Made by a program: the position numbers and the translations under genes | Notes under the pieces: model-generated | The model's input: only the letters and a program-made list of their open reading frames with translations | Database searches by the model: none | Told to the model about the DNA's origin: nothing | From: Zygnema cylindricum | Taxonomy: Eukaryota; Streptophyta; Zygnematophyceae; Zygnematales; Zygnemataceae | DNA length: 64,000 nt | Assembly (NCBI GenBank): GCA_037447655.1 | Contig: JBBHKE010002729.1 | Location: 226,858-290,857, forward strand | Reading direction: 5' to 3' | In this document: piece after piece, positions 23,601-35,343 of the stretch | Numbering within the stretch: the stretch's first letter is position 1 | Layout of the letters: each line of letters begins with the position of its first letter

Positions 23601-24201
23601 AAAACCACCAAAAAAATAATTATGCAATCTTGGCATCTATCGTGGCTGTTAAATCAGATCCAGCTTTCAATTGTAGCCTTCGAAATTAGATGCGTGGTAT
23701 TTTATTTGTTGTTTAAACAAATGCGCGTTAAGGGTTTTTGTCTGCCAGGGTGGCAGTTATTTTTGCTGAAACACAAAGGGGTCAGGATTATCCTAGAGGC
23801 TTCTTGGAAGCTGTCTACTCTGAGGACTTATGGAGGTCTCAGAGTTTCATTTGTCTACGTGTAATTATTTATATATTTGTCAAACTCCATTTACTGTAAC
23901 ATTCGTCCTAGACTTATAGGCTAAGGCTAACAGCTACTAGTTAACTTGACGGGCGGCCGGTACCAGGATTGAATCCTGCGTGCGTTAGGGTACCTTTTTG
24001 GTAAACCTTCCAAACTATTGTCTGTCTCTCTATAGACATCATAGGTAGCCATGGCTCTAGCTCACTCTCGAACCTTCATTGACTGCGACAAGTGTGGGAG
24101 TTGAAGAGAGGAGTTAGTGGCAGACTGTCTTTACTTATTTTTTTCATTATTTATACAGTTTAAGACCTAGAAAATACTAACAAGAACCATTAATTCCTTC
24201 A
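20648..24201 (-). mobile_element. truncated copia retrotransposon F
   Basis: Minus-strand Ty1/copia element with its 5' LTR at 23095-24201. Gag begins around 23027 (MIGALCEKRFWG). The zinc-knuckle region near 22200 is decayed. The integrase has an HHCC-type domain (HKRLGHVHLDKL and CSGCAQSKAH, about 21500-21610), VHTDIWG (about 21440) and a downstream GKRFWA/PYERWTGRKPD block (about 20960-21080). Several frameshifts and stops split the frame. The coding sequence is cut after YSGFRVDDDL at about 20660, where the minisatellite starts, so reverse transcriptase, RNase H and 3' LTR are missing. Confidence 0.85.
23095..24201 (-). repeat. 5' LTR of copia element F
   Basis: It reads TGAAGGAATTAATGG... 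to ...CTCAAAATTGCA on the minus strand, and it aligns block by block with the LTRs of elements A and B. These blocks are the CCATGGCT core, the tRNA-like patch near 23910-24000, and the AACCCTGACCCCTTTGTGTTTCAGC segment near 23153. The sequence following the LTR is ACTTATGGGCCCACC, as in A and B. Confidence 0.75.
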
Positions 24202-24779
24202 CCCTTGTCGACGTTTTTATTTGACACTTATTTTGTACGTCTGTACAAAATAATAAATGCTTTTATTAAAATTTGATACAATTCGTACATTCCACTTTTT
24301 AAAAGCAATCGAAATTAGAGTAGCTTACGCATATTAACGTAAAACAAAAATAAGTTTGATTAAGTTGTAGTAGTATTTTTTTTTGATGTTTTTATATTTT
24401 AATATTTTATTATAAAGCAAATGTCGGACAACGCATTTTATAAAGTTTTGACTTTTGTTTCATGCACATATTTTTATTTTTTTGGCATTTCATGCGTGTT
24501 TTTTATGTAGATGAGACATTTATGTTGTAATGGTATGATAAATGGCCAGACAAATTCACCGTCACGCCAAAATGTCGTGTTATCAATATATATATAAATG
24601 AAACCATATGGGGGAACAATCGTCCATTGAAACGACACGAAACAATGAAACGACAGAGTAAATCATATCATACGATAGAAGAAGATAACAAAAATAAATA
24701 ACCGCAATACAACCACGTTCACGTAACAAAAATGAAAGAAACAAATAAAAATAATAAGATAAAAAAGAAAACACATTAG
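24202..24779. other. AT-rich spacer, no gene recognised
   Basis: No motif-bearing frame was seen. Confidence 0.45.
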
Positions 24780-25251
24780 ACTTAACTAGGATTCAACCAA
24801 CTTCCCTAGACCTAGAAGGTTGAAACAACATCATTATTGGCTCGATGGCTAACTAACACTCCAACCACGTATTTTCATTTATATTTTTTGATAGTTAAAA
24901 TATGTTGATTACTTTAAGAACCTTTTTTTATTTTCGATCAAGCACCTTAGTCGAAGACCCAGATGGTTGCATAAACATCATTATCAGCTCAGATGGTTGC
25001 ATAAACATCATTATCAGCTCAAAGTCTGACTAACATTAGAATCATTTAATATATATTAATTTTCGTTGTTTACAATAGTAGATTGATTACTTTGAGTACT
25101 TTGTTTTTCTTTTTCTTTTTTTGTGATAAACCAACTTAGTGCTAAGACTTGGAAGGTTGCATAAACATCACTATAAACTCGGAGGCTGACCAACATAACA
25201 AACACTTGTTTTCATTCATAATATTTGTTTGTTAGATTGCATAGTTACTTT

Positions 25252-25291
<40 letters not shown>

Positions 25292-25600
25292 TCAATCAAC
25301 CAACTTAGTCTTAAGACCAAAAAAGCTGTTGAATATCATTATCAGCTCAAAGGCTGTCCAACATTAGAAACATTGGTATATATATATATATATATATATT
25401 TTTTAAATACAACACAAAGACTTTCACTACTTTGTTTTGGTGATACTTGATTACTTTGTTTTTTTTTATGTGACCAACATTATAGAAATTGGTTTTTATT
25501 TTATTTTTGAAATACAATACAAATACTTTGAATACTTTGTTTTGGTGATACTTTGATTTTTTTTTTTTTTTTTTACGATGTTACTTGCAAGTTAGCAAGT
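24780..25600 (+). repeat. degenerate tandem array, units about 140-190 bp
   Basis: The block ACCAACTTAGT..AAGAC, then GGTTGCATAAACATCATTAT, then CAGCTCAAAGGCTGACCAACAT recurs near 24795, 24938, 25125 and 25290, and partly near 25470. Within it, AGATGGTTGCATAAACATCA plus ten more bases is duplicated exactly in tandem at 24960-25019. TA-repeat runs at 25253-25282 and 25378-25399 sit inside the units. Confidence 0.65.
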
Positions 25601-25795
25601 ATTTACTGATATTTTTGTTTATGTGGAAAAACATGACAAATACTTTGTTTTTAATAGCCTAAAAATATTAATGACTAAAAAAAAAATTCTAGAACCCTAA
25701 ATTGGGTATTAATCAAACCCGTATAAACCTTTAATCACCCAATGATAATGAGCTAATCAAGCCCCTAAAACCCCAACAAACTTATCTTCGAGAAA

Positions 25796-25798
<3 letters not shown>

Positions 25799-25841
<43 letters not shown>

Positions 25842-25855
25842 TATATATTAAACTA
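25799..25855. repeat. TA dinucleotide repeat
   Basis: Uninterrupted (TA)n of about 35 bp followed by a second run. Confidence 0.9.
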
Positions 25856-25859
25856 TATA

Positions 25860-27975
25860 AATAAAAAACAAAAAAAAAGTTTGTTGTCGTAATTTTAGAA
25901 AACAATAACACTCTAATTTAACCATTAGACCAACAAAGATAGCAAGTCCACCAGTAGAAGGAGTTTCTGCAGTCACCACTCATAAATCTGCTAGAAAAAA
26001 AGAGAAGAAGGGAAATTGAGGCTCGGTCCGAGAGAGGATAAGGAAGATTATAAGAAAATTAAAAGGATCAAGAATCAAGTTACTGAAACGGTAATCTGAA
26101 ACTCCCAAATCCAACCGAGAACAAAACTCTAGAAAAATCCTCATAGATCTCACAAGTTGTGGGAAACAAGCAGAAGAGAAAGAATAAGTACACGGAAAAG
26201 GGAGGATTGTCCAAACTCACCATAAATTCGAGATTTCGATGACAGTGGGAGTGCAAAAGAAGCCATTCCACACGAGGGACTTCCAGTGTCTAGATAGATT
26301 TATCTTGCAAAGAAAAGAGGCAGAAGGTCAGCAAGTCAAAAAGTGGAGTTGCCGAAGAAAGAAAGAAAAAAGTTAAATTCATTCACTATCATAAAGTAAT
26401 GCAAAGAATCTAAATCTGATTGCTGGACACAGGTGGAGCAGCCCAAAGACAATCATGTCTTACCTTGGAGAGACAGATGCCGAAACCGAATACCCACACC
26501 AAAGAAGTGCGGGAAGTGCCAAAGTTCAACGAGCCACACCTCCTATGAAAGTGACCCTGTAAGAAAGAGCATTGAAAAAGGTGATCACAAAGGAGGAAGT
26601 AAGTAAGATAGAAACCCTAAAACCACCATCCAATCCCCAAACTGAAAACAAAAACGGAAAACCAAAACTTTTAGAGGGAGATAAAAGCTCAGACAAATCG
26701 AGAGGGGAAAATCTCAAGAGATGAGTTTCCAAAAGAAGGAAAACAGAAAACAGTAACAAGGACACCTTCAACCATAAAATTGAGGAAGGGAAAGGAAACA
26801 GACCTTTTCTAAAAACAGCTGAGAGACATCATAATTTCTCCCAGAATAGGAGTCCCAAGATTATGGCCGTAGCGGAATACGTCGTTGGGAAGAAGGAAAA
26901 GAGACTCCTCCACAGATTAGGGTTTGGAGGGGAAGTCATAAGGCTAGCTTATGGGAAGGAAACTAAAAAGGACGACCTCAGCAGAAAGAGGACCTAAGTT
27001 TTTACTCTGATTGGCAGGCATTAAAATATGACAGCCTGAGAGAGATTAGAAAAATTGAAGAGGACAGACAAAAATTCAAAAAAGAACTTCAAAGGAGAAG
27101 CTTTGAAGAAGAAAAGTATCGAAGGACAGAAGCATCTCTACCTATATAGGGACAACAGGGGCCTAGGTCAAAGTACATTTTGTGGAAAGCGATAGCAGCG
27201 CAAAGCGACAAAGGCGGCGTATATTGAAACTGCCGAAACGACATCTGCACCTCCAACTTCGAAATCAAACGGTGTAGAAACGGATTGATACGTGAAGGAG
27301 TACATGTAATTTCTACGACAAATTGTGCTGCTCCTATCGGTCCCCGACGAAAATCAATTAGCAATGACATTGATCGGACAAGGGTCACAAGATTTCAAAG
27401 TGTGTGGGCGAGATTTACGTTCCAGTTTTTGCAAAATTGTTTGCAAAGAACGAGGCCGCCAGCACCAGAAGTACTTCGAACAACAGACAACGTCAAGGTG
27501 GCCACGAGTTGTCAAGGTGGCCACGACAAGTACCAGGATGGCATCGATGCGAGTCAACCGTATTAAACAAGTGAAATGTTATCGTAGTGACAGTGGCGAG
27601 AACAGGCGATTGCGACAGCAGCGACGAAAGCGACAGCATACACGAAAATTAACGTATTTTTTAGAAACCGCATATGGCTCCCTGGATACGGACACACAGT
27701 TATGAAACGACTGACTAAATCGAAACACGCAACTAAAGTTAACATCTAATAAATATATATTATGAAAACGACAAGATGTTGGTATATAATAGGTAAAGGG
27801 AAAAAGGAAAAAAGAAAATCACAGTAAATTCAAATGATTCAACATTAATATTAGTATATAAATGAAGCAAAACACGCATCAAAATAAAGATAGGAAAACA
27901 AAATCATACCTTAATGGCATTTTGCACTTTTGGTCGGTCACTACACAAAAAAACGAACAAAGGAGAAAGTCATAT
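25860..27975. other. no confirmed gene; one possible short first exon on the minus strand
   Basis: On the minus strand 26263-26219 reads MASFALPLSSKSRIY and stops at a TATG|GTGAGT donor. It is shaped like the start of an organelle-targeting peptide. A possible second piece follows a GCAG acceptor near 25975. The evidence is thin. I looked here for the missing C-terminal FKBP exons (GGKR..PPEAGYG-type text) and did not find them. Confidence 0.2.
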
Positions 27976-28169
27976 CAAATTACATGAGCAATGACCCGAT
28001 TCTCTCCAATGAGTTTTGACTCTCTACTGGAAACCACTGTCAAAGATTTGTGAACATAATCGAAATGAACCTGCAAAAAAATGGAAAAGAAATGAAATAA
28101 ACAGAAAAATAATAAGCCACTCTTCCCTCCCTTCCAAGAAAAGAGTTAAAAGTTACCGCGACATCCCTA

Positions 28170-28260
28170 CACCATGAGTCGCTATTAGTGTTAATAACAA
28201 TAATTCAATGTTATTTCTTTTTTGCCCGCTAACCACAAAATAACGTTGATAATACTAATT
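28170..28260 (-). mobile_element. miniature element left end inside intron 2
   Basis: CACCATGAGTCGCTATTAGT after TA (28168-28169), lying in the intron between exons 2 and 3 of the FKBP16-4-like gene. No right end was recognised. Confidence 0.45.
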
Positions 28261-29790
28261 CTTTTCTTAACAGTAATTATTTAAACAGTTCAAAACCAAC
28301 CACGTTATACTAAAATAAATTAGATTTAAAAATGATAAAATAAGCCCCACGATAACAATTTCTTTTCTCTAATAGATTCAATCGAGCTTCATATACCCAA
28401 AAACATGCCTAGGTAGATATTAACATACATTCCTTTTCCCGCAAAATTACTGTGCCATAATAAACTAGAAAACAAAAAGCAATGTGAACTGAAGTACAAT
28501 GTGAATAACTTTTAGAGGTGAACAACAATCAACATAAGGATTGTATTAGTGTTAATAATTGTTTTAGCATTAATAAAAAAATAGTATGAGGATTGCTTTA
28601 ATGTTAATAAACAATTAGTATGAGGATTGTTTGTGTTAAAAAAAAATTGTACGAGGATTGTTTTAGTGTCAATAATTGTATTTATAGTCCCGATTAATTG
28701 TATTTCTAGTCCAGATTCGGTGGATAATTCTGGACCGCAAAAAAAACTAGGTCTAAGACGAAACCACTTAGTATCAACTACTTTCCATTCTGTTTATAAT
28801 CCAAAACCAGCTAAATAACATTGACAAGTAAAACCTCAAGACATCATTTCTACAAAAAAATTTACAGAGTGCAATAATACCATATTAAGTGAAACTTTGA
28901 GATTTTGAATTGGAAATGTAGAGAAAACCAAACTTTTCCACCTGATATCCTTGTCATGATGTGAAAATGATGCTTTTGACTAATGAGCTTGTACTCAATG
29001 ATACATCTTTCACAATAATCAGTCGACCAATAAATTGATTCATGATAAATCTTTAATTGTTTTGATTTAGAAAAACAAAATGCTTTACTCTGAAATGTTC
29101 TGATGGGAAAGCAAAAAAAATTAACAAAAAATTTAGCACTCCTGAGTATATTCAAAATATAAAAAATTATTGTTGTGTGAAAACATAAACATAAACGCAA
29201 ACATAAATATAAACGTAAACATTAAGGAGGCCGCAAGGAATACATACAGAAACTAGAGTTCTTTTTTTTTCCACTTCTCCTTTTCCATCCAAATAAGCGT
29301 AGTATTTCAGACCATCTTCTGTAAAGTCAAGGGGAAACATGAGTTAACATATATATTAGCCATAACAAAAATACACTTTTTGTTTAGGCACTCAAAAGTC
29401 CTTTTTCTCATTACAAATTTATCCGATATTTAATATCGATATTAGGATCAACAGGTGAGACCAGTACCTTTGGATTGCTCCCATCAAAAATTAAAACACG
29501 GTTGAAAATGAAGTTAAAGACGTTTCAACAAAAATGTCTAACACTAATAGCGATGATAAACACGAGGTGATTAACAAACAACCAAAACAAAAAAAATGGT
29601 GTTTATACCAGTGTTGCTAAGACTGTTTATGAAATAATATTTATATAATACTGTGGTTTCTAAAGCAATTTTAATTATGTTGGAAAATTTTAAATGCAAT
29701 TGTGCAACTACAACTTTCCGAAATCAAGTAGGTCCCATGCTAACTTGTATCGTACTACACATATCACCCTTGGTCATAACAAAAAACTAT

Positions 29791-30020
29791 AGTGTGTATT
29801 GTTATTAGCGCCATTTTTTTTTGTCCATTTTAACCAGCTATTTTCTGTGCATATGTCTCCAATTTATGTATCCAATTTCAGTTTTGAAACCGCCAAACAA
29901 AAGGTAATATCCTTAACTTTTCATGGAAGCCGTCGGATTAATAATGCAACAAGTGTGCATGGAGAAATGATGATTAACGTGACAAAAAAAACGTTGACGC
30001 TAATAATGATGCGAAGTGTA
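29791..30020. mobile_element. miniature element remnant inside intron 1
   Basis: The decayed left end GTATTGTTATTAGCGCC and right end GACGCTAATAATGATGCG enclose the second-subfamily interior (GTTTTGAAACCGCCAAACAA and CCGTCGGATTAATAAT). Confidence 0.45.
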
Positions 30021-30576
30021 TTAAAACAAACACATATCATGAGTTTAAACCACATTACAGTGTGGATAAAAGTTGACATAAAAGATGACTGGCTCATCTC
30101 TGCATTAATAAATTAGCTTATTAGAAGCTGCTTCTGAACGGTTATGACAAACATTTAACAATTTAAATAGATAAAAAGTTATCCAAATTAGTATCCTAAT
30201 ATCTTTGATTGATATTTTAGCTAATTTGAAAATTTAAAGAGTACATAAAGTAAAAAAATAATGCTCCATCATTACAAAAAAAACAGAAAATAGAATAAAC
30301 AAAAACTATGTGAATCGTCCACATGCCACGGACAAGAAAATATAAAACTGTATATCATATAAGGGTAAAAATGTATCATTTAAAAATGAAAACTAAATGT
30401 GAGGTAAGACACTCAGAAGCGTCCAAAATAAATGCTTCTCTTCATAGGTTTCAAAAATGATTCTATTTTTTTTTTATTTCACACAAATAAAATAAATGAA
30501 ATTTTTACCAATGTTGTTATTTTTTATACAATATAGACAAATTATTTGGCATTGCAAATGATATCTCCACACTTAT

Positions 30577-30626
30577 CATGAGGGAGAGAGAGAGGGAGAG
30601 GGAGAGGGAGGTGGGGAGGGAGAGGG
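30577..30626 (+). repeat. GA-rich microsatellite next to the exon 1 donor
   Basis: GAGAGAGAGGGAGAGGGAGA lies about 10 bp inside intron 1. On the transcribed strand it is a pyrimidine tract. Confidence 0.8.
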
Positions 30627-31086
30627 GAAAACTACCTCATGTGTTGTAATCCTCTTCAAGAATAATCTTTTGTTTCCTCTTCTCCCTCGCCGAAGCTTCC
30701 TCTCCTATGGATGAAAAAGAAATGGCAGTCAAAAGAGAAAGAAAAGCTCTTCTGTCAACTCTTTTCAAATCTGATTCAAATTTTAAATTCACTTCGGATT
30801 TTGAAACTAATTCTGTCGTCGTAGGAAAATCATATCGACATTTTGGTGAAGTTATTTCCCCTTTACAACAAATTCTGACGCTTACCCACTTTGTCTTCCC
30901 TGGAAAAAGACTACTTTTTCTGCTAATATCACTACCGTACATTTTATCAGTTCCGTACAATTTACTGAGACGTGTATTTGTTGGAAGCAGGTTGACTGCA
31001 GTGGAAGCCATAGAAGGAGGAAGCAAAAACTCCGAGCAAGAAACTTATTGATGTCACATTTGCAGGAGAAGCTCTACAATACAGTA

Positions 31087-31200
31087 CATACCGAATCGTT
31101 ATTTGTGTTGATATTTCTTTTGCCAATAAAGACATCTTTTGTCCGTCCACACATGTCGGATTGTGGATCTGACGGTTGTAATTGAAAGGTATGATTCGTT
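31087..31200 (+). mobile_element. miniature element remnant upstream of the FKBP gene
   Basis: TACCGAATCGTTATTTGTGT, then the TTGCCAATAAAGACATCTTT and CTGACGGTTGTAATTGAAAG interior shared with the 16936 copy. There is no right end. Confidence 0.4.
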
Positions 31201-31829
31201 CAAAAAATACTAAATCGTACCGCGTTTACGAATATCTCTAAATTTAATTTTGTATCGCACGTGTGAAAATGGATGGTCATACGCGCGAGATTGGACAAGC
31301 TGTTAACTTCTCGCTTTCATCCATTCTTGCGCGACAAGTCAACATCTTGAAAGCGCACAAAAACGACAAACATTGTCCATTATCACGCGTGTGAAAATGC
31401 AAAGTGTTGTGTCGTTTTCAAATATGGACAACGCGCGTACGGACAAACAAATGCCTATTAAAAGGTTTTCAGAACGACGACCAAATGTCTATAAATAGTA
31501 TAGAGATTCGGGTACGGCCGAGTACAAGTAGTCGCGACAATCGAGTTTCGGTTAACTTTTTTTTTCGTAAACGCGTGTCGCGTAACAATTTAGGAGCGTG
31601 ACATAACGCGGCCGGATTTCGGGTGTTCAGATTTTGAAAAAAAAAAATTGTCGGATTCGGGCAACTAAAATTTTGACTTTTGCGACCTCTGCCGCACACC
31701 CGCTGTTAGGACATTTGTGGAATCGGGTGTTAGACGATTCAGTCTTTTGTTCGATTTCTCGGCTAAGTCTTGTATGTCGTTTCGCGTCACGTATATTTGT
31801 TTGTTCGGTACGGTAGTATGTTTGTTGTA

Positions 31830-33915
31830 GGCACACTCACATTTATCCAGGATTTCCGAACCCCTTTTTAATGCGTACGGTTGTTTTGAAAGCTTTAGTC
31901 CTCAGCATTTACCTGAATTAGTGTGACAGTAAATAGTGCGGGAGTACACTATGTATCATATTTTCTCCAGCTCTCATGTCGGCTTTCTACCGCCAACGCA
32001 TCTCTGTCGCCCTTCAACATTCCCAAGCTTCGGCCATTATCCGACCGAGCACGGTGGTGAATGATGGTCGAGGACTGCGAGACTTACCGCCGCGCCACCC
32101 GGCGCATATAGACGATATCCATAGTTTTGGTCTTTAGATAGGTATAGTTTGAGGGTTTAGCGTCTAGGTTAGTTTGTAGTGTTTCCATAGTTTGGTTTTG
32201 TTGTACTTGCTTTCTTTCATTCCTTTTAGGCTTTTCACGCATTTTTGTTGTGTTTTTAGTCCTTTAGGATTTTGGTCTTTAACCTTTGTTGGTCATCAAT
32301 ACTTTTTAGTGACAATCATGTTTTGTACTTTGATGGTATTACCATCGCGTTTTTGGAAATAAAATCTTTCTTTCTTTTACATGCGCCAGCAGACTAAGAT
32401 GAGACGCTTCACAAGTTTTGGTTCTACGACTCAGATTCACCCACATACCGAGGTGTCACACAAAGTTTCATCTTGGATGAAACTTCTAAAAGATGGACGG
32501 CGGAGATTTCTTGCCGACGGAGGCTGGTCAACAGGGACCACGTCTACAATTATCTGACGGGTTTTCTATAGTAAAGTGTGACAATACATATCACTGTTTT
32601 GTACATGAGCGTGTTTTGTTTGATTTATAATTCAGTACAGATTCATCTTTTTATGACATACCTTTAAATATTCAGGTATCCTCTTAGTCCTAGTAGATAT
32701 TATTTGATGCATGGCTGGTATGCCTCCTTAGCTTAGTCACGTTAGTGGGTGGCTGCTATCTCTTAGAAAAATAGATCTTTTAGGTATAAGAATAGGACTA
32801 AACCATTTCAGAAGTAGGAACTTGTTGTATCAAATTATGCTTTAGCATTTTGATATCTTTGACTAAGAGTTTCTCTCAAATATCTTTGCAGATTTATGAG
32901 TAAATTTGCACTTTTGTTCCTCTTTGAATTATCTGCATTATGTCAGATTTGTAGGCCATTTGGTTGCCTAATTTATCGTTGGTTGTGTTCCAAAGTTGTA
33001 TGTTTTCTGATCATCTGTGAGAGCTTCTTGCTTGTCTTAATTTTGTGATGACTACTCCTGCCTCATCTTCATCTTCATCTTCAGTGGGTGTAGTATCCAT
33101 AGGACAACAACCAGTGTACGGATAATGGGGTGTAACAAACCGGACCGGATTCCTCTATTTTCACACGAAGCGAGACGCAATTTGGTTCAAGCCTAACAGA
33201 GGCCGGACAACCAAGTTGTTCCGCTTGCAATCTAACCAAGATATTTCGCTTCCAAGATTGCAGTTTCACCACATGGAAGCAATTTCCCACATCCTTAGCG
33301 GAGGATACATTGTGGACTTGCACGTAACCTTTGGGATTGTAATCTAGGTTATGCTGTTAAACGTCACTAAAACTTCAGTTTAGGTCTAACCAGCTTGCGT
33401 TTCCTTAATTTTCCTAGGTCAAAGTCTGGTGTTTCATCGCCGCTTAAGTACTTTTGATAGATTAGTGGATCCGATTTGAACTCTCCGCCACGGATCTAGC
33501 CAGAGTCTGAAGTTGAACTTTTTTCCTTGAGTGTGGCACGGCCTTATTTGTCTTATGTTAGTTTGATAGCAATTGCCCTCCGCTCATTGGCTCGTTGCAT
33601 AACGTTGACCTTTTGGACTTGAACTGGATAGACTCAGTAGTATAAGGCACTTGGGGCCAAAGAAGAGATGTTGTTGTTTTCAGTAGTGTCTCTTAAGAGA
33701 AAACCTAGAAATTTCATAGCAAACTTTCTTTTGGAAATCTTTTGTCTTGTTTGTTGTGACTGATTTGGAATTCTCTCTTATGGAAATCGTTGTTCGGTTG
33801 GGTAATTGGTATTATCTTTCCCTTGGGTGGTTTGAGTTTTTTTGTTGTTCAACCTGGGAAGTGTGTGATAGTTTCTGTGTCGCGGAAGCCGAGGGGTGAA
33901 GAAGGACCTACCGCC
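31830..33915 (+). repeat. LTR-like repeat R2, copy a (interrupted)
   Basis: The left part 31830-31880 (AGGCACAC...GATTTCCGAACCCC) and the right part 33116-33915 match, in order, the uninterrupted copy at 35842-36670. Shared blocks include CTAACGGAGGC-like text, CACATTGTGGA, CCGCTCATTGG, TATAAGGCACTTGGGGCC, and CCGAGGG-TGAAG. The 1.2 kb between the parts is a solo LTR. R2 ends just upstream of the element E gag region in copy b, so it may be the E-type LTR. Confidence 0.5.
31881..33115 (+). mobile_element. solo LTR inserted in repeat R2
   Basis: It matches the solo LTR at 39017-40204: GAAAGCTTTAGTCCTC at its left, TGGCTGGTATGCCTCC in the middle, GCAGATTT-like text and a CAACAA end. GTACGG occurs immediately before (31875-31880) and after (33116-33121), and removing the segment restores the R2 sequence. 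An unrelated reading frame near 32400-32580 is not assigned. Confidence 0.55.
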
Positions 33916-34764
33916 CTCCAGCCTGTGCCGTTTCACGGTTGAAGAAGATGCGTTTTTACTTTGCGTCTATTGTCGGCTCGACGTGAAATGGCATCGGAAC
34001 CTTGAGACCCCTGCAAAAAAAAATCCCGTACCTGATGGAAAAGGACAAAACAAAACAAACTATGTACTTCTCTTTGTCGTATTAAACAAAAACGGACAAA
34101 ACATAGCGAATCGTGTACTCTTCACGTCGCTTGAAATCGTTTGAATTTTTTGAACAAAACAATACACGTGCGAATGCGTGTTCCTATTTGTTTATTGAAA
34201 ATCCCTAATTTTAAAACACATCGGCCCTGTGTTTTAAAGATAAGATTGAAGATGACGTTTTTTGTCGTCAAAGTGGGTCGAAGAACACAAGACGACAAGA
34301 TGTAGTACATTTTAAATTCGATGATGACGCAAAATGTACTTCTCTTTTTTTCTATTTTATTGTAAGGTTGAAACTTACGCGGTACGGCTCTAAATTTTAC
34401 AGGAAAACGACAGAAAAAAACCCTTACTTAAGCACACAGAGACGCACCCTAAGCGTCAAAGTTTTTTTTGCCACTTTAAACCATAGTTCAAAAGTAGGTG
34501 AAAGTAGGCCCATACAATATGCCAATTGTATGCAAAACATACAATATGACCTAAAGACCCATATTGTATTCCGATCAAATTGAGCCAATTAAAACATTCG
34601 GAACAAAGGAATTTATAAACACCGTCAAAATCGGACGATCAAACGGTCGAACGGTCACTGATCAGAGTAGCGATCTAAGAAGATCACATGAAAAGCCAAT
34701 AACACAACTTACGCTAAAGGCGCCGGCCAAAGGCCTACTAAAAAACGCCTACTTTTGAACTATG
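33916..34764. other. no gene recognised
   Basis: Mixed sequence with frames of up to 82 codons that show no motif. Around 34405-34560 there are words from the miniature-element interior (TTTTTTTTGCCACTTTAAAC). Confidence 0.35.
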
Positions 34765-34918
34765 CTTTAAACATCTTTTCTCCTTACACACTTGTTGGAT
34801 TTTCAATTTGAGATCGCCAATCAGAAGCTGAGAATGTTACCTTTAAATCGCAACCGTCAGACCACAATACGACAATTGTGTACGAAAAAAATATTGACGC
34901 TAATAGCTATTCATGGTG
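34765..34918. mobile_element. miniature element, right part (second subfamily)
   Basis: TTTGAGATCGCCAATCAGAA and CGCAACCGTCAGACCAC match the 16936 copy. The right end ATTGACGCTAATAGCTATTC runs to GGTG followed by TA at 34919-34920. Confidence 0.55.
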
Positions 34919-35343
34919 TACTGTACTGAACCTTGCGATTTTCGGCCTCCAGAAGAAGTGTAGGCGTGTGGGACTATCCACCAGAAGCAGCCACGTCGCC
35001 CCCCTTAAGTTTCGTTTTACGACGCGCAACGCCGCGCGGACGTTTTCGAAACCCAAAACATTTGAAGTGCCCGTTGAGTTTTCGAAATTTTCAAACTTTT
35101 CAACCGTGAGATCGTGTAACAGATCAATCGTTTTTTCATTCTTGTATTATCAGCTTTCCCTCACACGCATCGTGCCCCGTCTTTCTATCAGCCCATTTCT
35201 TCCTTGTTTTGCCCTCCACTGCCTTTTTCGCTTGTTTTCATCGTTTAAACCCAAAAAAAAATGTATTCACCTAAAAAGATAATAACACTTTGTGAGTGTT
35301 AAATTGTTGTGTGTCAGATTACAGTTTTTAATCATTGTGTTCT

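Larger units (their letters stand above)
27984..31026 (-). pseudogene. FKBP16-4: FKBP16-4-like thylakoid-lumen immunophilin, broken and incomplete
   Basis: Three exons are visible. Exon 1 (31026-30636; start at 31026 or the inner MASTAVNLL at 31011) encodes a bipartite transit peptide with a twin-arginine lumenal signal (DRRAFLSLLTAISFSS) and an ASA cleavage site. It then encodes AREKRKQKIILEEDYNT. Exon 2 (29318-29248, after TTTACAG, before GTATGT) encodes EDGLKYYAYLDGKGEVEKK. Exon 3 (28070-27984, after TTTGCAG, before GTAATT) encodes VHFDYVHKSLTVVSSRESKL and VIAH. These align in order with plant FKBP16-4, a lumenal FKBP-fold protein. The codon before the exon 1 donor (30639-30637) is TGA where the family has Gly. 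Splicing as T-stop-E-D-G-L keeps the alignment exact, so it looks like a point nonsense change. The C-terminal half of the FKBP domain was not found. Confidence 0.75.

Noticed and set aside
27927-27941. Possible fourth FKBP exon near 27911-27941 between TGTGTAG and GTATGA
   Set aside because: Its translation in any phase does not match the expected continuation, and joining it to exon 3 gives an immediate stop.
32040-32110. tRNA-like sequence on the minus strand (GGTGGCGCGGCGGTAAG)
   Set aside because: The A-box resembles a tRNA but no B-box or cloverleaf follows. It may belong to the same LTR-module class, but support is too weak to list as a tRNA gene.
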